A DNA stretch of 64,000 nt from Clavibacter michiganensis subsp. tessellarius (GCF_021922985.1 NZ_CP040788.1:868001-932000); one strand, 5' to 3'. Positions 53,918 through 63,312 are shown, numbered from the stretch's first letter. Numbers and translations are program-made. Notes: generated by a model from the sequence alone, not told the origin.

Positions 53918-56644
53918 TCACGCCTCGCCGCCCGCCGATCCGGTCGTGCCGGCGTTGACGTCGAGGAGGCGGTACTTGTCGATCGCCCACTTGGGCGCGT
54001 CGCGGTCGACCTTGCCCTGCTTGGCCAGGCGCTGCAGCGTCTTCACGACCATCGACGGGCCGTCGATCGCGAAGAAGCGGCGGGCCGCCGGACGCGTGTC
54101 CGAGAAGCCGAAGCCGTCGGCGCCGAGGGTGGAGTAGTCGCCGGGGACGAACTGGCGGATCTGGTCGGGGACCGCGTGCGAGAAGTCGGTGACCGCGACG
54201 AACGGGCCCTCGGCTCCGCGGAGCTTCTCCTCCAGGTACGGGACGCGCTCCTCGGAGTGCGGGTGGAGCAGGTTGTGCTCCTCCGCCGCGAGGCCGTCCC
54301 GGCGCAGCTCGCCCCACGAGGTGACGGACCACACGTCGGCGGACACGCCCCAGTCGTCGGCGAGGAGCTGCTGCGCCTCGAGCGCCCACGGCACGGCCAC
54401 GCCGGACGCCATGAGCTGCGCCTTCGGGCCGTCGACCCAGCCGTCCTTGAGCTTGTGGATGCCGCGGACGATGCCGTCGACGTCCACGCCCTCGGGCTCG
54501 GCCGGATGGATGATCGGCTCGTTGTACACCGTGAGGTAGTACATGACGTTCGGGTCCTCGTGCTCCCCGCCGTACATGCGCTCGAGTCCCGTGCGCACGA
54601 TGTGCCCGATCTCGTAGGCGTACGCCGGGTCGTAGGAGACGACGGCGGGGTTCGTGGCCGACAGGACGAGCGAGTGCCCGTCGGCGTGCTGGAGCCCCTC
54701 GCCCGTGAGCGTGGTGCGTCCCGCCGTGGCGCCGATGAGGAAGCCGCGCGCCATCTGGTCGCCGGCCGCCCAGATCGCGTCGCCCGTGCGCTGGAACCCG
54801 AACATCGAGTAGAAGACGTAGATCGGGATGAGCGGCTCGCCCTGCGTCGAGTACGTGGTGCCGAGGTTCGTGAACGCCGCCAGGGCGCCCGCCTCGTTGA
54901 TGCCCACGTGCACGATCTGGCCCTGCGGGCTCTCCTTGTAGGAGAGCAGCAGCTCGCGGTCGACCGACGTGTAGTGCTGGCCGTTCGGGTTGTAGATCTT
55001 CGCCGTCGGGAAGAAGGCGTCGATGCCGAAGGTGCGGGCCTCGTCCGGGATGATCGGGACGACGCGGTTGCCGAAGTCCTTCGCGCGGATGAGGTCCTTG
55101 AGCAGCCGGACGAACGCCATCGTCGTGGCGATCTCCTGCGTGCCCGAGCCCTTCTTGGAGATGCGGTACGCCGAGTCGTCCGGCAGCGAGATGGCCGTGT
55201 GCTTCGTGCGGCGCTCGGGGGAGTACCCGCCGAGGGCGCGGCGGCGCTCCTGCATGTACTGGATCGCCTCGTCGTCCTGGCCGGGGTGGTAGTACGGCGG
55301 CAGGTACGGGTCCGCCTCGAGCTGGGCGTCCGTGATCGGCACGCGCATCTCGTCGCGGAACTGCTTGAGGTTGTCGAGCGTGAGCTTCTTCATCTGGTGG
55401 GTCGCGTTGCGGCCCTCGAAGCTCGGGCCGAGGCCGTAGCCCTTGACGGTCTTGGCGAGGATCACCGTGGGCTGGCCCGTGTGCTCGCTGGCCGCCTTGA
55501 AGGCCGCGTAGACCTTGCGGTAGTCGTGCCCGCCGCGCTTGAGGTTCCAGATCTGGTCGTCGGTGTAGCCCTCGACGAGCTTCGCGGTGCGCTCGTCGCG
55601 CCCGAAGAAGTTCTCGCGGATGTAGGCGCCGCTCTCGGCCTTGAAGGTCTGGTAGTCGCCGTCGGGCGTGCGGTTCATCAGCTCGAGGAGCGCGCCCTCG
55701 GTGTCCCGGGCGAGCAGGTCGTCCCACTCGCGGCCCCAGACGACCTTGATGACGTTCCAGCCGGCGCCGCGGAAGAAGCTCTCGAGCTCCTGGATGATCT
55801 TGCCGTTGCCGCGGACGGGTCCGTCGAGGCGCTGCAGGTTGCAGTTGATGACGAAGTTGAGGTTGTCGAGCTTCTCGTTGGCCGCGACCTGGAGCTGTCC
55901 GCGGCTCTCGACCTCGTCCATCTCGCCGTCGCCGAGGAAGGCCCAGACCTGCTGGTCGGAGGCGTCCTTGATGCCGCGGTTGGTGAGGTACTTGTTCGCC
56001 TGCGCCTGGTAGATCGCGTTGATCGGGCCGAGGCCCATCGAGACCGTGGGGAACTGCCAGAACTCCGGCATGAGGCGGGGGTGCGGGTACGACGAGAGGC
56101 CGCCGCCGTCGTGGCTCTTCTCCTGGCGGAAGCCGTCGAGCTGGTGCTCGCTCAGGCGTCCCTCGAGGAACGCGCGGGCGTAGGTGCCCGGGGACGCGTG
56201 GCCCTGCACGAAGACCTGGTCGCCGCCGCCCGGGTGGTCCTGGCCGCGGAAGAAGTGGTTGTACCCGACCTCGTAGAGGGCGGCGGAGGACGCGTACGTG
56301 GCGATGTGGCCGCCGACCGCGATGCCGGGGCGCTGGGCCCGGTGCACGGTGACGGCCGCGTTCCAGCGGATCCACGCGCGGTAGCGGCGCTCGAGGTCCT
56401 CGTCACCGGGGAACTCCGGCTCGTTCTCCGGTGCGATGGTGTTGATGTAGTCCGTGGTCGGGACCATCGGCACGCCGAGGTGCAGCTCCTTGGAGCGCTT
56501 GAGGAGGCTGAGCATGACGTCGCGCGCGCGACCCCGACCCTGCGCCTCGACGAGCCCGTCGAGCGACTCGTTCCATTCGGCGGTCTCTTCCGGATCGCTG
56601 TCGGTGTGGTTCACCGAGTACGGATCCTGGTCGTTGACAGTCAC
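53918..56644 (-). CDS. aceE: Pyruvate dehydrogenase E1 component, homodimeric type
   Basis: This 908-residue thiamine-diphosphate enzyme decarboxylates pyruvate and passes the acetyl group to E2 lipoate. The cofactor motif runs from GDGEMDE to [11 protein letters not shown] near residues 235-268. Other family landmarks are [22 protein letters not shown] in two adjoining parts near 100-121, and [20 protein letters not shown] near 165. GTG 56644 (opening TVNDQDPYS) gives the usual length; a further upstream start adds a basic extension without similarity. It supplies acetyl-CoA for the fatty acid operon that follows it. Confidence 0.96.
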   Translation of the reverse strand: MTVNDQDPYSVNHTDSDPEETAEWNESLDGLVEAQGRGRARDVMLSLLKRSKELHLGVPMVPTTDYINTIAPENEPEFPGDEDLERRYRAWIRWNAAVTVHRAQRPGIAVGGHIATYASSAALYEVGYNHFFRGQDHPGGGDQVFVQGHASPGTYARAFLEGRLSEHQLDGFRQEKSHDGGGLSSYPHPRLMPEFWQFPTVSMGLGPINAIYQAQANKYLTNRGIKDASDQQVWAFLGDGEMDEVESRGQLQVAANEKLDNLNFVINCNLQRLDGPVRGNGKIIQELESFFRGAGWNVIKVVWGREWDDLLARDTEGALLELMNRTPDGDYQTFKAESGAYIRENFFGRDERTAKLVEGYTDDQIWNLKRGGHDYRKVYAAFKAASEHTGQPTVILAKTVKGYGLGPSFEGRNATHQMKKLTLDNLKQFRDEMRVPITDAQLEADPYLPPYYHPGQDDEAIQYMQERRRALGGYSPERRTKHTAISLPDDSAYRISKKGSGTQEIATTMAFVRLLKDLIRAKDFGNRVVPIIPDEARTFGIDAFFPTAKIYNPNGQHYTSVDRELLLSYKESPQGQIVHVGINEAGALAAFTNLGTTYSTQGEPLIPIYVFYSMFGFQRTGDAIWAAGDQMARGFLIGATAGRTTLTGEGLQHADGHSLVLSATNPAVVSYDPAYAYEIGHIVRTGLERMYGGEHEDPNVMYYLTVYNEPIIHPAEPEGVDVDGIVRGIHKLKDGWVDGPKAQLMASGVAVPWALEAQQLLADDWGVSADVWSVTSWGELRRDGLAAEEHNLLHPHSEERVPYLEEKLRGAEGPFVAVTDFSHAVPDQIRQFVPGDYSTLGADGFGFSDTRPAARRFFAIDGPSMVVKTLQRLAKQGKVDRDAPKWAIDKYRLLDVNAGTTGSAGGEA

Positions 56645-56883
56645 CCTCGACCTCTTCCTGTGGTGTGCAGACATCGTCTTCGGTGCCACGGGGCTCGAAG
56701 GGTGCGAGACCGCGCGTACGCCGAGGGCCAGCCTACCCATGCCGACCGACGGTCACGGACGACGGGCGGCGAGCCCCCGGACGGCGTCTCGGCGGCCCCC
56801 GCTGGACATCGCGGATCCCCGGCGTAAGCTCGTCACTCGTGCCAGACAGGGGACATCTGCCGGCACGGAAGGATCCGCACCCC

Positions 56884-57357
56884 ATGGCCCTGGCCAACGA
56901 CACACAGGCTCCCGACTTCGAGCTCGCCAACCAGTTCGGCGAGCGGGTCCGGTTGAGCGAGTACCGCGGTCACCGCGCGGTCGCCCTCGTCTTCTTCCCC
57001 CTGGCGTTCTCCGGCACGTGCACCGGCGAGATGTGCCAGCTCGAGGAGAACCTCGGCATGTTCGCCGACAGCCGCGTGGAGCTCATCGGCATCAGCGTCG
57101 ACAGCAAGCACACGCTGCGGGCCTGGGCCGAGCAGCAGGGCATCGACTTCCAGCTCCTCGCCGACTTCTGGCCCCACGGCCAGGTCGCCAAGGAGTACGG
57201 CGTGTTCCTCGAGCAGAAGGGCTTCGCGAACCGCGCGACCTTCCTCATCGACACGCGCGGCATCATCCGCCGCAGCTTCATCACCGCGCCCGGCGAGGCC
57301 CGCGAGCTCGACGCGTACCGCTCCGCCATCCGCGACCTGGCGCTCGTCCCCGCCTGA
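56884..57357 (+). CDS. Peroxiredoxin, AhpE type
   Basis: This 157-residue thiol peroxidase reduces hydroperoxides. The peroxidatic cysteine is C46 in the motif FPLAFSGTCTGEMC, and a second cysteine, C51, lies five residues later. The thioredoxin fold is complete with the FLIDTRGIIRRSF strand near 120-132. Mycobacterial AhpE has the same motif and works as a 1-Cys enzyme. ATG 56884 follows GGAAGGATC. It is divergent from aceE. Confidence 0.92.
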   Translation: MALANDTQAPDFELANQFGERVRLSEYRGHRAVALVFFPLAFSGTCTGEMCQLEENLGMFADSRVELIGISVDSKHTLRAWAEQQGIDFQLLADFWPHGQVAKEYGVFLEQKGFANRATFLIDTRGIIRRSFITAPGEARELDAYRSAIRDLALVPA

Positions 57358-57375
57358 TCCCGTCGGCGCTCGCCG

Positions 57376-58065
57376 TCAGCTGAGGATGTTGACGGCACGC
57401 GCGATGACGAGCGCGAGGATCACGAAGCCCGCGAACGCCTGCAGCGCCATGAGGCCCTTGGCCCGGTGCGACAGCGGCATGACGTCGGTGGGGCTGTAGG
57501 CCATCGAGTTGGTCAGCGAGAAGTAGGCGTAGTCGACGAAGCCCGGCACCCAGTCCGCGTGCTCCGACGAGCGCCTGGCCACCTCGGACACGGCCCCCGC
57601 GTCCTCGTCCTGGGGGAAGCGGAAGTCCGCCGGCGCGAGAGACGCCCGGGCGTGGGTGCGGCGCGCGATGGGCCCGCCGCGGTCCATCTCCCAGTAGACG
57701 AGCGCGAACGCCAGCATGTTCGTCGTCCACACCTGCAGCGCCGTCAGGAGCAGCTCCGGACCCGCCTCCGAGGCGTCGACGAGGGCCACCACGAGCAGCA
57801 CGAGGCTCACCTGGTTCGCGACCAGCAGGAGGCCGCCGAGGGCGAGGCCGAGGCCGCGCGACCACGTCGTCTCCCGGTCGAGGCGGCGCGGGTTGAGCGC
57901 GACCAGCGGGACGAGCAGGGCGACGGCCCCGACGACCACGGCGATCCGCACGCCCCCGGGCACGGCGGTCGGCGCGACGCCGTACAGCGCGACCGCGGCG
58001 AGGAGGCCGAGCGCGGCGGGCCAGCGGGACTCCGCGACGGCACGGCGCGAGGGGTGGGTGGGCAC
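57376..58065 (-). CDS. DUF1345 family membrane protein
   Basis: This 229-residue protein has about five to six hydrophobic segments. The DUF1345 landmarks are ALQVWTTNMLAFALVYWEMD near residues 108-127 and GFVDYAYFSLTNSMAYSPTD near 175-194, which resembles a channel-like pore loop. Function is unknown. It converges on the peroxiredoxin gene with an 18-nt gap. Confidence 0.85.
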   Translation of the reverse strand: MPTHPSRRAVAESRWPAALGLLAAVALYGVAPTAVPGGVRIAVVVGAVALLVPLVALNPRRLDRETTWSRGLGLALGGLLLVANQVSLVLLVVALVDASEAGPELLLTALQVWTTNMLAFALVYWEMDRGGPIARRTHARASLAPADFRFPQDEDAGAVSEVARRSSEHADWVPGFVDYAYFSLTNSMAYSPTDVMPLSHRAKGLMALQAFAGFVILALVIARAVNILS

Positions 58066-58156
58066 GGGGGAGAGGCTACGGCGATCGCCGCCGGGGGAGC
58101 CGGGGCGCGCCGACGCGGTCGACTAGCATGGCGGGGCGCCGGATCCCCGGCCGTCG

Positions 58157-58229
58157 GGGCCCTTAGCTCAGTTGGTAGAGCGCCACGCTTACACCGTGGA
58201 TGTCGTCGGTTCGAGCCCGGCAGGGCCCA
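58157..58229 (+). tRNA. tRNA-Val (anticodon TAC)
   Basis: This is a 73-nt cloverleaf. Acceptor GGGCCCT pairs with AGGGCCC, the D-stem is GCTC/GAGC, the anticodon TAC is at 58190-58192 and the T-loop is TTCGAGC. The discriminator is A; CCA is not encoded. Its 3' part is overlapped antisense by the TetR gene's last codons. Confidence 0.95.
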
Positions 58230-58842
58230 CCTCCGGTCCCGCTCCCCGTGCGCCGATCGAGGACAGGCCGCGCACCAGCAGGTCGATCCCGAAGTCGAAC
58301 GCGTCCGCCGCCTCGCTCTCCGCGTCGGGGTCGGCGGCGACCACGCCGAGGCGGACGAGCTGGGTCCGCTGCTGCTCATGGGCCACGTGGCCGAGCACGA
58401 AGTGCAGCAGCGCGCCCGCCGCGCGGTCGGCCGTGTCGGCGGGGAACCCGTCGGCTGCCACCGCCAGGGCGAGCGCGTCCCGGGCGTCCGCCGCGCCCAG
58501 GCCGAGCGCCGTCGTGCTCGCGACGACCTCGGCGCCGTCGCGGTGGGCGAGGAGCGCGAGGCGCAGCGCCGACGCCTGGGCGCGGACGCCCGCCGTCCGG
58601 GCACGCGCGGAGCCCGAGCCGTGGCGGTCCCACGCCGCTCCGGCCACGATGCGGTCGGCGACCGCCGCCAGGAGGGTCTGCTTGTCCGGGTAGTGCCAGT
58701 AGAGCGCGCTCGGCTGCACGTCGAGGGCGGCGCCGAGGCGCCGCATCGTGAGATCGGGGAGGCCGTGCTCGTCCAGGATCCGGAGGGCGGCCGACGCGAC
58801 GTCGTCGCGGGTGAGGCGCCTCCCGCCGCGCGCATCGGCCAT
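58189..58842 (-). CDS. bioQ: TetR family repressor of biotin uptake (BioQ-like)
   Basis: This 217-residue regulator has the TetR helix-turn-helix at residues 10-55 (LTRDDVASAALRILDEHGLP, then VQPSALYWHYPDKQTLLAAV). The C-terminal part (TADRAAGALLHFVLGHVAHE) resembles the TetR_C ligand domain of the TetR(B)-like group. It is divergent from bioY, and a TGAAC-N3-GTTCA palindrome lies between, the form reported for actinobacterial BioQ. The last 14 codons read antisense through tRNA-Val and stop inside it at 58189. No earlier stop exists, so the real protein either has this odd tail or is trimmed. Confidence 0.83.
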   Translation of the reverse strand: MADARGGRRLTRDDVASAALRILDEHGLPDLTMRRLGAALDVQPSALYWHYPDKQTLLAAVADRIVAGAAWDRHGSGSARARTAGVRAQASALRLALLAHRDGAEVVASTTALGLGAADARDALALAVAADGFPADTADRAAGALLHFVLGHVAHEQQRTQLVRLGVVAADPDAESEAADAFDFGIDLLVRGLSSIGARGAGPEVGPAGLEPTTSTV

Positions 58843-58846
58843 GCGC

Positions 58847-58868
58847 TCACTATAGTGAACGGCGTTCA
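58847..58868. promoter_or_regulatory. Overlapping palindromes: divergent bioQ/bioY promoter and BioQ-type operator
   Basis: TGAACGGCGTTCA at 58856-58868 is a perfect 13-bp palindrome matching the TGAAC-N3-GTT pattern of BioQ sites. TCACTATAGTGA at 58847-58858 is a second perfect palindrome and contains TATAGT on both strands, so it can be the -10 for both genes. On the minus strand that -10 puts the transcription start at or next to the bioQ ATG, predicting a leaderless mRNA. Confidence 0.7.
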
Positions 58869-58920
58869 GGAGGGACCCCGGCGCCGACGTCCGCGCCCGT
58901 CCCGCCCGCCGACCCGAAGG

Positions 58921-59574
58921 ATGCCCGTGACCCCGTCCTCCCACCCCGCCCGCGTCTCCGAGCAGGTGGAGCGCGCCCCGCGCGTCGACGCCACCGACCT
59001 GGCGCGGGTAGCGGTCCTGGCCGCCGTGATCGCGGTGCTCGGCCTGCCCGGCGGCATCAGCGTCCTGGGCGGCGTGCCCATCACGGCGCAGACGCTGGGG
59101 GTGATGCTCGCCGGCGCGATCCTCGGCCCGTGGCTCGGCGCCCTCTGCATCGTCGTGCTCCTGCTGCTCGTCGCCGTCGGCCTCCCGCTCCTCTCGGGCG
59201 GCGCGGGCGGGCTCGGGGTGTTCGCCGGCCCGAGCGCCGGGTACCTCGTCGGCTGGATCCTCGGCGCGCTCGTGGTCGGGCTCGTGGTCCACGCGGGCGG
59301 GCGCAGACCCGTCGCCTGGCGCACGGCGATCGGCATGGCGGCCGGCGGGATCCTCGCGATCTACGCCGTCGGGATCCCCGTCCAGAGCGCGGTGACCCGC
59401 CTGCCCCTCGGCGAGACCCTCCTCACCAGCCTCGTCTTCCTGCCGGGGGACGCGATCAAGGCGGTCATCGCGACGGGCATCGTCATGACCCTGGTCCGCG
59501 GCTACCCGCGCGCCTTCCGTCGCCGCGCAGGCTGGACCCGGAGCCCCGCCGCGCGCCCGGTCCCGACGACGTGA
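58921..59574 (+). CDS. bioY: Biotin transporter substrate-binding subunit BioY
   Basis: This 217-residue membrane protein is the S component of the biotin ECF transporter. It has about six hydrophobic segments and the BioY landmarks VPITAQTLGVMLAGAILGP near 57-75, GLGVFAGPSAGYLVGW near 98-113 and LPGDAIKAVIA near 176. ATG 58921 directly abuts GAAGG; GTG 58927, two codons later, has better spacing and may be the true start. It overlaps bioM by four bases. Confidence 0.94.
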   Translation: MPVTPSSHPARVSEQVERAPRVDATDLARVAVLAAVIAVLGLPGGISVLGGVPITAQTLGVMLAGAILGPWLGALCIVVLLLLVAVGLPLLSGGAGGLGVFAGPSAGYLVGWILGALVVGLVVHAGGRRPVAWRTAIGMAAGGILAIYAVGIPVQSAVTRLPLGETLLTSLVFLPGDAIKAVIATGIVMTLVRGYPRAFRRRAGWTRSPAARPVPTT

Positions 59575-60257
59575 CGCATCCCGCGCTGCGGCTCGACGGC
59601 GTGGGCGTCCGGCTGGGCGACGTCGACGTGCTCGAGGGCGTGACGCTCGACCTCGACGCGCGCACGGTCGCGGTGGTCGGCGAGAACGGCTCCGGCAAGA
59701 GCACCTTCGCCCGGCTCGTCGGCGGGCTGATCCGGCGGGACGCGGGCGACCTCCGCGTGCTCGGCCTCGATCCGCAGCGCGACGCCCGCGAGCTGCGGCG
59801 CCGCGTGGCGCTGGTGTTCAGCAACCCCGACGCGCAGATCGTGATGCCGACCGTGCGGGAGGACGTCGCCTTCTCCCTGCGGCCGGAGCGGCTGCCGCGG
59901 GCGGAGGCCGACGCGCGGGTGGATGCGGCGCTCGCGCGTCTCGGGCTGGGTGACCTGGCCGACCGTCCCGCCCACGACCTGTCCGGCGGCCAGAAGCAGC
60001 TGCTCGCCCTGGCGGGCGCGTTCGTCCGCCGGCCCGAGCTGGTGATCGCCGACGAGCCGACCGCGTACCTCGACGCGCGCAACGCCCGGCGGGTCGCCGA
60101 CCACCTGTTCGAGGACGGGCACCGGCTGGTCCTCGTCACGCACGACCTCGCCGCCGCGCGGCGCTGCGACGTCGCGGTCCTCTTCGCCGAGGGGCGCGTG
60201 CGCCGGGTCGGGACCCCCGACGAGGTCGTCGCCGAGTACGAGGCGATGCTCGCGTGA
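59571..60257 (+). CDS. bioM: Energy-coupling factor ATPase for biotin uptake (BioM, CbiO type)
   Basis: This 228-residue ATPase has Walker A GENGSGKST near residues 38-46, Q-loop FSNPDAQIVMPTV near 83-95 (typical of ECF ATPases), signature LSGGQKQLL near 138-146 and Walker B LVIADEPTAYLD near 157-168. It works with BioN and BioY. The start GTG overlaps the bioY stop, and its own stop overlaps bioN. Confidence 0.94.
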   Translation: MTHPALRLDGVGVRLGDVDVLEGVTLDLDARTVAVVGENGSGKSTFARLVGGLIRRDAGDLRVLGLDPQRDARELRRRVALVFSNPDAQIVMPTVREDVAFSLRPERLPRAEADARVDAALARLGLGDLADRPAHDLSGGQKQLLALAGAFVRRPELVIADEPTAYLDARNARRVADHLFEDGHRLVLVTHDLAAARRCDVAVLFAEGRVRRVGTPDEVVAEYEAMLA

Positions 60258-60862
60258 CGGCGACGGGATCCGCCGCCGGACGCCTCGCGCGGATGCCCAC
60301 CGGGCCGAAGCTCGTCCTCGTCGCGGCCGTCGTGCTCGGCGTCTCCCTGCTGCCGTCGACGTGGGCGGGGGCGGTCGCCGCGACCGGGATCGCCGTGGTC
60401 GCGTACGCGGTCGCCGGCCTCGGGGACGGCGCCATCGGGCTGCGCGCGCTCGGGCGCCAGGTGCGCGCGACGCGGTGGATCCTGCTGTTCACCCTGGTGA
60501 CCCAGCTGGTCCTCCTGGGCGTCGAGCCGGCGGTGTCGAACACCGCGCGCATCGCGGCGGCGATCGCCCTGCCGGGCCTCCTGATGCTGACGACCTCGAC
60601 GACCGCGCTCCTCGACGCCGTGGAGCGGGGACTGCGGCCGGCCGGACGGCTCGGCCTGGACTCCGAGCGCGTCGCGCTGCTGCTGGCGGTCACCGTCTCG
60701 ACCGTGCCCGTGCTCGCGCGCCTCGCCCGCGACGTGCGCGACGCGCAAAGGGCCCGCGGCGGACGCGCGGGGATCACGACCTCGGTCGTCCCGTTCCTCG
60801 TCGTCGCCCTGAAGCACGCGGACGACCTGGGCGACGCCCTCGCGGCGCGCGGCGTGCGCTGA
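60254..60862 (+). CDS. bioN: Energy-coupling factor transmembrane protein for biotin uptake (BioN, CbiQ type)
   Basis: This 202-residue T component has four to five hydrophobic segments. The cytoplasmic coupling helices carry the family motif in RDVRDAQRARGGRAGI near 157-172, and a second coupling region lies at DDLGDALAARGVR at the extreme C-terminus. Together with BioY and BioM it completes the biotin importer. No biotin synthesis genes are in the window, suggesting reliance on uptake, but they could be elsewhere. Confidence 0.92.
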   Translation: MTATGSAAGRLARMPTGPKLVLVAAVVLGVSLLPSTWAGAVAATGIAVVAYAVAGLGDGAIGLRALGRQVRATRWILLFTLVTQLVLLGVEPAVSNTARIAAAIALPGLLMLTTSTTALLDAVERGLRPAGRLGLDSERVALLLAVTVSTVPVLARLARDVRDAQRARGGRAGITTSVVPFLVVALKHADDLGDALAARGVR

Positions 60863-60935
60863 CGGGACGCGGGCGCGGGGGAGCGCCCCGTGCATCCGTT
60901 AGGGTCCTCACGGTCTTCCCCGCTACTGTTCGACC

Positions 60936-61133
60936 ATGAGCCCCGACACCGCCGACGACGAGGCCTCCTGGTCCGTGGTCGACGCCGCGACCCACGGGTC
61001 GAGCACGCACCCCGGATCGTCGCAGCGCGCGCTCTGGCCGCTGGAGCCGCTCGTGCCGACCGCAGGGATCCTGCCCGAGGTCACGGCGGCCGGCGGCGCG
61101 GGATCCGCCGCGCCTCGCGGACGCCGCGGCTGA
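60936..61133 (+). CDS. Small hypothetical protein
   Basis: This 65-residue protein is acidic at the start (MSPDTADDEASWSVVDAATH) and basic at the end. It has no membrane segment or known motif. ATG 60936 is preceded by a plausible promoter-like TACTGT. It fills the gap between bioN and the Nif3-like gene. It is probably real but unrecognised. Confidence 0.45.
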   Translation: MSPDTADDEASWSVVDAATHGSSTHPGSSQRALWPLEPLVPTAGILPEVTAAGGAGSAAPRGRRG

Positions 61134-61173
61134 CGCCCTCCCGCGCGCCGGCGCCCGACGCCCCTTCGTTACG

Positions 61174-62010
61174 ATGGGCGACGTGACCCCCACCCTCGCC
61201 GACGCCGTCCGCGCCATCGAGGACGCCTGGCCGCCCGCGGGCGCGTCGGACTGGGACTCCTCCGGCCTCGTCAGCGGCGATCCGCGGCGTCCCGTCCGCC
61301 GGATCCACCTGGCCGTCGACGCCGTGCGCACGACGGTGGACGAGGCGGTCGACGTCGGCGCCGACCTCCTGCTCACGCACCACCCCCTGCTCCTCCGCGG
61401 CGTGACGACCATCGCCGAGACCGGCTACAAGGGCGCCCTCCTCGCCGACCTCGTCCGCGCGGACTGCGCGCTCTACGCCGCGCACACCACGTCCGACGTC
61501 GTCGAGGACGGCACGTCCGGGCGCCTCGCCGCGCTGCTCGGGATCCTGCCGGAGACGCTCCGGCCCATCGAGCCGGCCACCGACGGCGTCCGCGGCATCG
61601 GCCGGGTCGGCGACCTGCCCGCCGCGACGACGCTCGGGCGCCTCGCCGCCGAGCTCGCCCGGATCCTGCCGCCGACGGCCACCGGCATCCGCGCCGCAGG
61701 GCCCTACGACGCTCCCGTCCGGCGCGTCGCGCTGTGCGGGGGAGCCGGCGACTCGCTCCTCGGCTCCGCCGCCGTCACGGGCGCCGACGTCTACATCACC
61801 TCCGACCTCCGCCACCACCCCGCCAGCGAGGCGCGCGAGTCCGCGGCGCTCCGCGGCGGGACCCCGTACCTCCTCGACACGTCGCACTGGGCGAGCGAGT
61901 GGCTGTGGCTCGACGTCGCGGCCGAGGCGCTCCGCTCCGCCCTGCCCGGCACCGAGGTCACGGTGAGCGACATCCGCACCGACCCCTGGGACTTCGCCGT
62001 CACCCAGTGA
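61174..62010 (+). CDS. Nif3-like dinuclear metal-centre protein
   Basis: This 278-residue protein matches the NIF3/YbgI family, hexameric proteins with a two-metal site and no settled reaction. The metal-binding LLTHHPLLL is near residues 69-77, followed by YAAHTTSDVVEDG near 106-118, and the C-terminal YLLDTSHWASEWLWL near 230-244. Actinobacterial members are about this long. GTG 61183 is an alternative start. It is followed by its usual partner, a coiled-coil zinc-ribbon family gene. Confidence 0.92.
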   Translation: MGDVTPTLADAVRAIEDAWPPAGASDWDSSGLVSGDPRRPVRRIHLAVDAVRTTVDEAVDVGADLLLTHHPLLLRGVTTIAETGYKGALLADLVRADCALYAAHTTSDVVEDGTSGRLAALLGILPETLRPIEPATDGVRGIGRVGDLPAATTLGRLAAELARILPPTATGIRAAGPYDAPVRRVALCGGAGDSLLGSAAVTGADVYITSDLRHHPASEARESAALRGGTPYLLDTSHWASEWLWLDVAAEALRSALPGTEVTVSDIRTDPWDFAVTQ

Positions 62011-62084
62011 CGCACGCGGCTCGCGCCGCACCCGCACCACCGGCCGGCGCGCACGCCGCACCGCCGCACCACGAGAGGGAGAGC

Positions 62085-62819
62085 ATGAAAGCCGATCCGA
62101 GCGTCCAGAAGGAGCTCCTCGACCTGCAGGAGATCGACACCCGTCTCACGCACCTGCGCGGCCGCCTCGCGCAGCTCCCGCAGCTGAAGCAGATCGACGC
62201 GCTGCAGCGCGAGATGGACGGCGTCCGCCGTCGCCTCGCCGAGCGCACGGGCGTGGTCGAGGACGCGCAGACGGAGCTCGCGCGGATCGAGTCCGACGTG
62301 GCCGTCGTGCAGGCGCGGATGGACCGCGACCGCAGCCGCATCGAGGCGGGCGGCAGCTCCAAGGACGTGCAGGCGCTGGAGCGCGAGCTCGAGTCGCTGC
62401 TGCGTCGCCGCGGCAACCTCGAGGAGGTCGAGCTGGAGGTCATGCAGCGGCTCGAGGAGGCCCAGGCCGCGCAGGCCGAGGTGGCCGTGGAGCGCGACGC
62501 CCTCGGGGAGCGGATCGCCACCCTCGAGGCGGAGCGCGATGCCGCGGCCCTCGAGCTGCGCGTGCAGGCCGAGCAGGCGCAGGACGACCGCGACGCGCTC
62601 GCCCCGCGGTTCCCCGCCGACCTCCTCGCGCTCTACGAGAAGCAGCGCGCCCGCTACGGCGTGGGCGCCGCGATGCTCCACCGCGGCATCTCGCTCGGCA
62701 GCAACATCGCGCTCCACCAGAGCGACCTCGACGCGCTCCGCAAGCGCGCGCCCGACGACGTCGTCATCGACCCCGAGAGCAACGCGATCCTCGTGCGCAC
62801 CGACGAGTCCGGCCTCTAG
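62085..62819 (+). CDS. Coiled-coil protein of the C4-type zinc-ribbon (CT398-like) family, zinc ribbon lost
   Basis: This 244-residue protein is a long coiled coil (about residues 8-180, with heptads such as LQEIDTRLTHLRGRLAQL and VQALERELESLLRRRGNL). It ends in the place of a C4 zinc ribbon. The flanking sequence of that ribbon is still recognisable (ALHQSDLDALRKRAPDDVVI and AILVRTDESGL), but all four cysteines are gone; the protein has no cysteine at all. It follows the Nif3-like gene after 74 nt, as in other actinobacteria. GAGAGGGAG precedes ATG. Function is unknown; a nucleic-acid role is suspected for the family. Confidence 0.88.
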   Translation: MKADPSVQKELLDLQEIDTRLTHLRGRLAQLPQLKQIDALQREMDGVRRRLAERTGVVEDAQTELARIESDVAVVQARMDRDRSRIEAGGSSKDVQALERELESLLRRRGNLEEVELEVMQRLEEAQAAQAEVAVERDALGERIATLEAERDAAALELRVQAEQAQDDRDALAPRFPADLLALYEKQRARYGVGAAMLHRGISLGSNIALHQSDLDALRKRAPDDVVIDPESNAILVRTDESGL

Positions 62820-62856
62820 GGGCGTCGCCCGCGGGCGCCTGCCCTAGACTCGTCCC

Positions 62857-63242
62857 GCGGATGGGTCGGCAAGACGGTCGCGCCGCGGAGGAGCCCGAGA
62901 GGGCGAGACCGCGTCGAGGAACGTCCGGGCTCCGCAGAGCAGGGCGGTGGGTAACACCCACCCGGGGCGACCCGCGAGACAGTGCAACAGAGAGCAGACC
63001 GCCCGTCGCGCGAGCGGCGGGTGAGGGTGAAACGGCGGTGTAAGAGACCACCAGCGGCCCGAGTGATCGGGTCGGCTATGCAAACCTCGCCCGGAGCAAG
63101 GTCGAACAGGGGACGCACAGGCTGCTCGTCCAGTCCCCGGGTAGACCGCTGGAGGGCTGCGGTGACGCAGCTCCGAGATAGATGGCCGTCCATGGTGCCT
63201 CGGCACCGGGACAGAACCCGGCGTATCAGCCGGCCCATCCGC
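62857..63242 (+). ncRNA. rnpB: RNase P RNA (bacterial type A)
   Basis: The RNA is the catalytic part of RNase P, which matures tRNA 5' ends. The closing helix is visible as GCGGATGGGTCGGC at 62857-62870 pairing with GCCGGCCCATCCGC at 63229-63242. Conserved core elements are GAGGAACGTCCGGGCTCC near 62919, ACAGAG near 62987, GGTAAGAGACCACC-like GTAAGAGACCACCAGC near 63041, and ACAGAACCCGGCGTAT near 63211. Its length of about 386 nt is normal for high-G+C bacteria. Confidence 0.95.
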
Positions 63243-63254
63243 ACCCCGCACGGA

Positions 63255-63289
63255 GAAGCGGCCGGGACCCCTGGGGATCCGGCCGCTTC
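63255..63289. terminator. Terminator hairpin after rnpB, between converging genes
   Basis: GAAGCGGCCGG (63255-63265) pairs with CCGGCCGCTTC (63279-63289) around a loop that itself contains CCCC/GGGG. The rnpB end lies 12 nt upstream and the converging glucokinase stop 24 nt downstream. Confidence 0.75.
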
Positions 63290-63312
63290 CGTCGTCTAGG
63301 CGATGCCGCGCG

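Noticed and set aside
58870..60862. Cobalt or nickel ECF transporter
   Set aside because: The S component is clearly BioY and the divergent TetR has a BioQ-type site, so biotin is the much better substrate.
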